From: Pseudocercospora fijiensis CIRAD86
Taxonomy: Eukaryota > Ascomycota > Dothideomycetes > Mycosphaerellales > Mycosphaerellaceae
Assembly: GCF_000340215.1 (NCBI RefSeq)
Contig: NW_006921553.1
Location: 124,001-188,000 of the forward strand
Length of the DNA stretch: 64,000 bases
Direction of reading: 5' to 3'
How positions within the stretch are numbered: position 1 is the stretch's first letter; each line of letters opens with the position of its first letter. This document shows, one piece after another, positions 58,989-64,000 of this stretch. A program made the translations under genes and the position numbers. The notes under the pieces are model-generated. The model ran no database searches and was not told where the DNA came from. It saw only the letters and a program-made list of their open reading frames with translations.

Positions 58989-61628
58989 ATGGCAAGGACC
59001 CGTAAATCGACAGTCTCTGCGGCACCACGACCACGATCAAACGCTGCACAACCGCCAGCTGGACCGCCGCCACTACCCGACATGAACGCACAAACCACGC
59101 TCGCCTCCTACTCTCGCTCGATCGAAGAACACATCACGACAAACCCCGACAAGGCGCTCGAGCTCTTCCGAGAAGCATACCATGAGCACATCACGGCAGA
59201 CCGCATACACTCAACGGTTCAGCCATACCTACGTCAGAACGCGCCCGATCTGAACGATGCGCTTGTATCGCTGGTGGAAGGGAAATTCCAAGCATGCAGC
59301 AAGCAAGCTCAAGCGCATTATCGCGCACTTCAAAAGCCACCATGGAGACGGGATCACTTGACCATCTGGTGCTTTTTCAGTTACAATGGAGATTTTCCAG
59401 GATACAAATTCGCAGGCGGTCTGCGGGACCTTTCGGATGGAGAGAAGGATTTCAGGCGAGCGATGGTATTGCTCAATGACGCTCGGGCGCAGAGGTTCTT
59501 GGGGACGGACTACAGGATGTTGGAGGAGCAGAGAACCCACGCCAGGAATCGGAAGAAGGCGTGGGTTATTGGTGATATCAGAGCTGCAATTGAGGCGTGG
59601 ATAGCGGGCAGGGAGGGGAGGAGTTTGGAAATGATTGGGAATCGGAGGAGGGATGTGTTGGGGGAGGAGAAGAAGGAAGATGGCAGGACTACGAGATGGC
59701 AGAAGGTGAAAGCCAAAGCCAAAGACAAGACAGGCGGTGAGAGTGTGGACAGCGAGGGCGAGACGCCAGAAACCCAGGGACATGGGCCTGCTGCAGGCGC
59801 TGCAGCTGGAGATGGAGCTGGCAGGTGTGAAGGACAAGACGAAGACGACGACAACGAGAGACCAGAAGGCCAGAGAAATGGTGCTGAGACAGGCGCTGCG
59901 GCTGGAGACGGCAGCTCTGAAGGGCAACATGAGGACAGCGACAATGACGAAGACGGATCCAGCAGCGAGAATGATGACAATGATCAGCGCAGCACTGGCA
60001 CTGGTGAGTCGAATGGTTATGATGATGATGGGTTGAATAGCGATGATGGGCCGAATTGCAATGATGGGCTGAATTGCAATGATGAGGCAAATGGACACGA
60101 TGGGCCAAATTGCAATGATGAGCAAAATGGCAGCAAAGGCCGCCTTCCAGAACGCCTTCGCACGAATCCGAGTGCAAGCAGAAGCGGGAGTCGGTCGCCG
60201 GAAGCGGGGCGGGGCGGGCGGGAACTCCGGCTTTCTGGCAATTCAGACCCTCGCTCCTCCTTGAATGGTTTCAACGACGACATTGACGACCAATTCCCGA
60301 CCAACGACGAGTCCGTCCTTAGCCCCAAGCGTCCGTCCACGCCGCGCACGCCTTCTGGAGACAATCAAGAAGATTCCGGCGACAACGACACCGCTGGTCC
60401 TGGCTTTCCGCCCGGCAACGACGCGCCTTCACCATCGCCTTCACCTTCCTTTCTACCGCTACCCTTACCGACACGTCTCAAAACTCCCGCAAAGTCCGCC
60501 AAGTCCAGTATGTCTGAAGCACGACGTGTCAAGCGAGCACGCACGACCATCTCGGCCCTTCACAACACGACAGGACTGTCGTTGCAGCCATGGCTGGACC
60601 TCTTCTCGCCAGTGCCCGCGTCGTCGCAGTCACCAATGCAGAGCTTTCTTGACGAGAGACGCGTTGAGGCCGCCATCAAGACCGCCGACCGAATACTGGC
60701 TGTCCTTCCCGCTACGAATGCCGCTGACGAACAAGACGACCGCGCACTCGCCGTCATCACTGCAGACAAGGTCGATGTCTACGTACGCGCTCCCCACGAA
60801 ACATCAACCCGCGACGTCTCGCTCTTCTCGTCTCTCCACGCGCAGCTCGCGTCCTCCACCCCTCCGCCGCCACTGCCTATGCCTCAGTTCCTCCCGCTTG
60901 CCGACCACATGGCTGCCGATACAGGCACGCGGATCGCCATCACCGCCGTTCAAGAGCTAGTTGTGGACAGAATGCAGGAGGTGGAAGACTTGGACGTATG
61001 GCGTCAGTGCCTTCATATGTCCGCAGCGCAGGCTGCGACTCCTCCACGAGACATCTTCGATATCTACGTACCTGCACTCTCCAGCAATCCAGAGAACGCA
61101 ATCGAGGGTCCCGTTCGGTCGGCACCCACTGCCATCTTCAGTCGGGAGTCAATCTTTGCAGCGATGGACTCGTGGGTACACCTTCTCGGCCGCCTGAAGC
61201 GCACCAAGCGGCAGTCCGAAATCATCCGCGAACGCTTGCGCAACCTTGTCGAAGCCGACCCCGACAACGACGAAGAAGCAGGAGCAGCAGAAGGAGTGGA
61301 ACAGGAGCTCGTCAGTCTTCGCCGTCTGAAGGAGACCTATGAGAGGCTACTTCCCACACTCGGTTCCGGTGAAGCCCACCAGACGCTGCTCCAATCAATG
61401 CGTGAAGTGGATACGAAGATATCGGCTCTTGCGCAAAACAGGATCGACCCAGCCGTTGCTGCTGTACGGAAGAGAAGGGAGAGCATGATGAGAGCCCTTG
61501 CCAACAACATTTGTCAGTACCAGGATCAGATCACTGAAGTCGTGCGGAAGATTGCCGCGTATCGGCGAGCATGGGCAGATCTGGCGGAGGAGATTGGAGC
61601 TTACATGGTGGACGATGTTCGGGAATGA
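58989..61628 (+). CDS. Intact single-exon gene, 879-aa protein of unknown function
   Basis: ATG at 58,989 (MARTRKSTVSAAPRPRSNAA) to TGA at 61,626-61,628, no intron needed. Residues about 35-235 form an ordered N-terminal domain (SIEEHITTNPDKALELFREA, LTIWCFFSYNGDFPGYKFAG). Residues about 235-480 are disordered, with acidic runs (EDDDNERPEG, DNDEDGSSSENDDND), a short repeat of NCNDGLNCNDE type at about 358-378, and Ser/Pro-rich sequence. Residues about 510-879 are ordered and largely helical (WLDLFSPVPASSQ, VVDRMQEVEDLDVWRQCLHM, coiled-coil VEQELVSLRRLKETYERLLP). KSAKSSMSEARRVKRAR is a possible nuclear signal. A nuclear scaffold-like role is only inference. I recognise no catalytic motif. The motif array at 57,930-58,760 lies just upstream. 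Confidence 0.85.
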   Translation: MARTRKSTVSAAPRPRSNAAQPPAGPPPLPDMNAQTTLASYSRSIEEHITTNPDKALELFREAYHEHITADRIHSTVQPYLRQNAPDLNDALVSLVEGKFQACSKQAQAHYRALQKPPWRRDHLTIWCFFSYNGDFPGYKFAGGLRDLSDGEKDFRRAMVLLNDARAQRFLGTDYRMLEEQRTHARNRKKAWVIGDIRAAIEAWIAGREGRSLEMIGNRRRDVLGEEKKEDGRTTRWQKVKAKAKDKTGGESVDSEGETPETQGHGPAAGAAAGDGAGRCEGQDEDDDNERPEGQRNGAETGAAAGDGSSEGQHEDSDNDEDGSSSENDDNDQRSTGTGESNGYDDDGLNSDDGPNCNDGLNCNDEANGHDGPNCNDEQNGSKGRLPERLRTNPSASRSGSRSPEAGRGGRELRLSGNSDPRSSLNGFNDDIDDQFPTNDESVLSPKRPSTPRTPSGDNQEDSGDNDTAGPGFPPGNDAPSPSPSPSFLPLPLPTRLKTPAKSAKSSMSEARRVKRARTTISALHNTTGLSLQPWLDLFSPVPASSQSPMQSFLDERRVEAAIKTADRILAVLPATNAADEQDDRALAVITADKVDVYVRAPHETSTRDVSLFSSLHAQLASSTPPPPLPMPQFLPLADHMAADTGTRIAITAVQELVVDRMQEVEDLDVWRQCLHMSAAQAATPPRDIFDIYVPALSSNPENAIEGPVRSAPTAIFSRESIFAAMDSWVHLLGRLKRTKRQSEIIRERLRNLVEADPDNDEEAGAAEGVEQELVSLRRLKETYERLLPTLGSGEAHQTLLQSMREVDTKISALAQNRIDPAVAAVRKRRESMMRALANNICQYQDQITEVVRKIAAYRRAWADLAEEIGAYMVDDVRE

Positions 61629-62423
61629 GCTCATTGCGTGCGAGGAATGGCAATGGCGTTCATGCGGAGGGTGATGATGATGATGATGACAATCATGATG
61701 CAAACACTACTGATATTGGCGAGAGTGAGCACGCGTGCAAGGGCATGACAATGATGGATGGTGGCGAGAAGACCATGGAAATGCGTGCTGGCTACGAAGC
61801 TGTGAGAGTCAGAAGAATCGACAGCCATGCTTCGAGTGTGTATGTATACCAAAGCAATGAATTACCTACTGCAATCTCAATCTGAATCTGAATCTCAATT
61901 TCAATCTCGGGCCACAAGAATCAACCCAAACCTGAAACTTACCTGGCCCCCGCCCACAGACTTGAGAGCACATTCCCTTTGGATCTTCGCCTTCTTTGGT
62001 TTTCAGTGTTCCCGCTGGAAGTGTACAAGAATCGTGGCGATGGAATGTGGTTTGGTGGTGTTTTACAGCCCATTGCAAATGAGGTACGGTATGCACAGTT
62101 CAGTTTCAACAGAATGAAGCGATGGAAAGGTCTGCCTTTGATCCTTACTGCACTCTGCACTCTGCACGAGTCTGAATCTGATTCTGAGTCGTGACGACCA
62201 AGGTAGCGGGATGGTTGTGTATGGGATTATAGCGAAGGCAAGGGAAGCTGGAGAGTTGAGATGGGATGAAATTGGGATTGGGATTAAGACTGAGCCCGAT
62301 ATTCTTACGAAAGGACCTCTTCTCTACGCTCGACCGTTATAGTTCTACGTCTTGCGGAGTGGGATTGTTCGGGTATCGGAATCGTAGTTGCAGCTTTTGT
62401 GATTATGTCCAACAATTGCATTC
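61629..62423. other. Intergenic region with simple repeats
   Basis: Contains GATGATGATGATGATGA at about 61,671, a CAATCT/GAATCT hexamer run at 61,869-61,906 and its echo near 62,170. No gene is convincing. The 3' end of the 879-aa gene's transcript should lie here. Confidence 0.4.
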
Positions 62424-63059
62424 ATGCTTTCAAGTGCTTCCTTCCCATCGACTGAAATGCGTAACGTACGGGACCACTGTATCGAAGACTTGCGTGGATG
62501 GTGCATATCGATTTCTTCTGCAGCCGGTGCGACTTCCCGCAGGAACTCGACGACAATCGACGAAATTCAAGACGAGGCCCCGATCGAAACTTCGGAACAC
62601 CTTTTGAGATTCATGCCTAAGCTTGCTTCCTCCACTGCTCGCGTCCTGTCTCAATGCATACATTCTTGTGCCCGCTTGCAGCCTTCAAACCTTGCAAGCT
62701 TCCGCCATTGCTCGACGAAAGAAGGGCGTGAGACAAATGTCACTCGCAGGCTGGAATACCATAAGGCGCGAATCGTCTTCCCCACGGTTCCTGCAGCTGA
62801 ATGTTGGTATAATTGCACAAACTTGCGGACACGCCCGAAGCTGTTGGTACAAGGCACAGAGTCAGTCGGTAGATATGGAGTCGTAACAGGAATCCGTGCC
62901 AGAGGTGTCATCCGCGCTGGGAGCCATCTTGGATATCATACTCGGCGGCAAAGACGCTCGCTCGAGCAGCGCGTTCGGCTCCAGGAAGTTCATTCGCTTG
63001 GGTGTGCTTCGTGTGCTGCAAGGTCTGGGACTTTGTTGCTGCCCGGATGTTCAGCTTGA
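62424..63059 (+). CDS. Candidate hypothetical protein, 211 aa
   Basis: ATG at 62,424 opens MLSSASFPSTEMRNVRDHCI and continues NSTTIDEIQDEAPIETSEHL, HKARIVFPTVPAAECWYNC and TESVGRYGVVTGIRARGVIR, ending GTLLLPGCSA. Composition is protein-like to about residue 170. From 62,900 other frames on both strands look equally coding (plus GAILDIILGGKDARSSS, minus LEAKQRQAVLQDAAIATLQ), so the true exon structure is uncertain. No family recognised. Confidence 0.35.
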   Translation: MLSSASFPSTEMRNVRDHCIEDLRGWCISISSAAGATSRRNSTTIDEIQDEAPIETSEHLLRFMPKLASSTARVLSQCIHSCARLQPSNLASFRHCSTKEGRETNVTRRLEYHKARIVFPTVPAAECWYNCTNLRTRPKLLVQGTESVGRYGVVTGIRARGVIRAGSHLGYHTRRQRRSLEQRVRLQEVHSLGCASCAARSGTLLLPGCSA

Positions 63060-63201
63060 AGAGTTGCGATGGCGGCGTCTTGGAGTACGGCCTGACGTTG
63101 TTTGGCTTCCAGCGGCCAGCCATTTGTATCTATTCTGGAGATCGATGTCCTTGGGATGTTTTGCAGCTCCGTGGCAACGCGAGTCCTACGCCTTGAGCCT
63201 T

Positions 63202-63460
63202 CATGCAATGAGCCTTTACCCCATCATCCTCCACCCCATCAGCCTTCATTTATGCTATGAGCCTTCGTGCCACCAGCCTTCATGCCACCAGCCTTTATGC
63301 TGTGAGCCTTCATGCCACCAGCCCCCATGCTGTCAGCCTTTATGCCACCAGCCTTCTTGCCATCAGCCTCCATGCCATCAGCCTCCATGCCATCAGCTTT
63401 CATGCCACCAGCTTTCATGCCATCAGCCTCCGTGTTATCAGCCTTCGTGCCATCAGCCTT
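63202..63460. repeat. 15-bp minisatellite, 17 units (CATGCCATCAGCCTC)
   Basis: Seventeen units of 15 bp with one 4-bp insertion in the fourth (about 63,247-63,265), total 259 bp. On the minus strand units read as pentapeptides KADGM/KAGGM; on the plus strand as SLHAI-type or PSCHQ-type depending on frame. The 4-bp insertion breaks any single frame across the array. Confidence 0.85.
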
Positions 63461-63498
63461 GATCTATACTATCACCCTTCGTGCCATTGGTCTCCATG

Positions 63499-64000
63499 TC
63501 ATTCTTGATGAAGAAAATCAGGCCTGAATTCGAAAATCCACTTCCAACGGTCTTGCTTATGCTCAAGAGAGGCGCCAAAGATACCCACGGATAGTGGTAC
63601 AACAACTGGCGCATCGGCGAGACTGGACCAGCTATCAGACGTGTTGCAGCCACTCGGATGTTCACTCCTTTTCGACCAACGTCCGCTATGGAGTGCTTGG
63701 GCAACGGTGTCATGTGGTCTGCTCCGCCCACCATATCGCTTCTTGTGAAGCGTGAACCTTGTGAAGCGTGATCCCACGCTCTTGGGGTCGTACGTCGTCC
63801 CCATAAGGCACAAGAAGGCAGCCGATGGGAATGTAACCGCTGGCGACTGCACACAGTTGACTCCTGTAGGCGAAGAGAAAAGCATGTCGTTCTCCGGTAC
63901 AGTCCTGGGTATTGACGCAGCGTCCGAAAGCAGACAGCTGAACATCGTCAAAAGTCCAGGGTATTACAGGATCAGGAGCAGTGACTTTGCCCAGACCATG
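63499..64000 (-). CDS. Partial hypothetical gene at window edge, possibly frameshifted
   Basis: Minus strand, open to the window end. One frame (64,000 to about 63,710) reads PWTFDDVQLSAFGRCVNTQD, RHAFLFAYRSQLCAVASGYI and PIGCLLVPYGDDVRPQERG. A second (ending at stop 63,499) reads SWSSLADAPVVVPLSVGIFG and LEHKQDRWKWIFEF. A 16-bp direct repeat (CTTGTGAAGCGTGA copies at 63,742 and 63,758) lies between them, and loss of one copy would fuse the frames. The second frame is also open alone from ATG 63,945 (MFSCLLSDAAS), so an unbroken 149-aa protein is the alternative. No family recognised. Confidence 0.4.

Noticed and set aside
59229..60125. 298-codon minus-strand frame rich in Ile and His
   Set aside because: It is the antisense shadow of the low-complexity middle of the 879-aa gene.
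1..64000. tRNA and rRNA genes
   Set aside because: None recognised by eye; a covariance-model scan was not possible, so absence is not proven.

Overview
The window looks like a filamentous ascomycete (Pezizomycotina, probably a dothideomycete-like genome) with a two-compartment layout. Introns are short with GT...CTAAC/CTAAT...AG signals. Long stretches are almost free of CA and TG and full of TA, TAG and TAA, which is the signature of repeat-induced point mutation (RIP, CpA to TpA on either strand). These alternate sharply with islands of ordinary base composition. RIP stretches are about 1-22,180, 24,430-29,880 and 34,930-52,510. Islands are about 22,200-24,430, 29,880-34,930 and 52,510-64,000. 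|| Region by region: 1-1149 is a minus-strand Ty3/Gypsy reverse transcriptase remnant. 1150-14,571 is a nest in which a hAT-type DNA transposon (2737-12,300; TIR TAGACCCCGCAGT; perfect 8-bp target duplication ATTAATAT) sits inside an older copy of the same family. This 9.56-kb element carries a basic ORF of unknown function, a RIP-broken hAT transposase, and two diverged histone H3-like genes, which I regard as the most remarkable content of the window. Its introns and spacers carry a 12-13 bp GCCGGC minisatellite. 14,572-22,200 holds RIP-mutated remnants, including a Tc1/mariner transposase and a long unidentified ORF that reads into the next island. || The 22.2-24.4 kb island has three adjacent minus-strand hypothetical ORFs. 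24.4-29.9 kb is RIP-mutated with one readable plus-strand remnant. The 29.9-34.9 kb island holds a convincing two-exon membrane-protein gene (33,738-34,327, minus), weaker candidates and a 15-bp minisatellite. || 34.57-53.05 kb is essentially one array of a short spaced motif (about CCAAAYTGTCAGC, partly organised as 117-bp and 229-bp tandem units). It was split first by a 9.34-kb Helitron (37,741-47,076; removing it restores the 117-bp register exactly) and also by a 5.37-kb Copia retrotransposon with 125-bp LTRs (47,266-52,634). || The 52.6-64 kb island carries more motif copies (inverted around 58.1 kb), several minus-strand hypothetical coding segments, the one long intact gene (58,989-61,628, 879 aa, function unknown), 7-bp and 15-bp minisatellites, and a partial gene at the right edge. 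|| All transposon proteins are interrupted by RIP-type stop codons, so most of the RIP sequence is inactive. Functional host coding is confined to the islands. Exon limits in the islands are by eye and several candidates are tentative.
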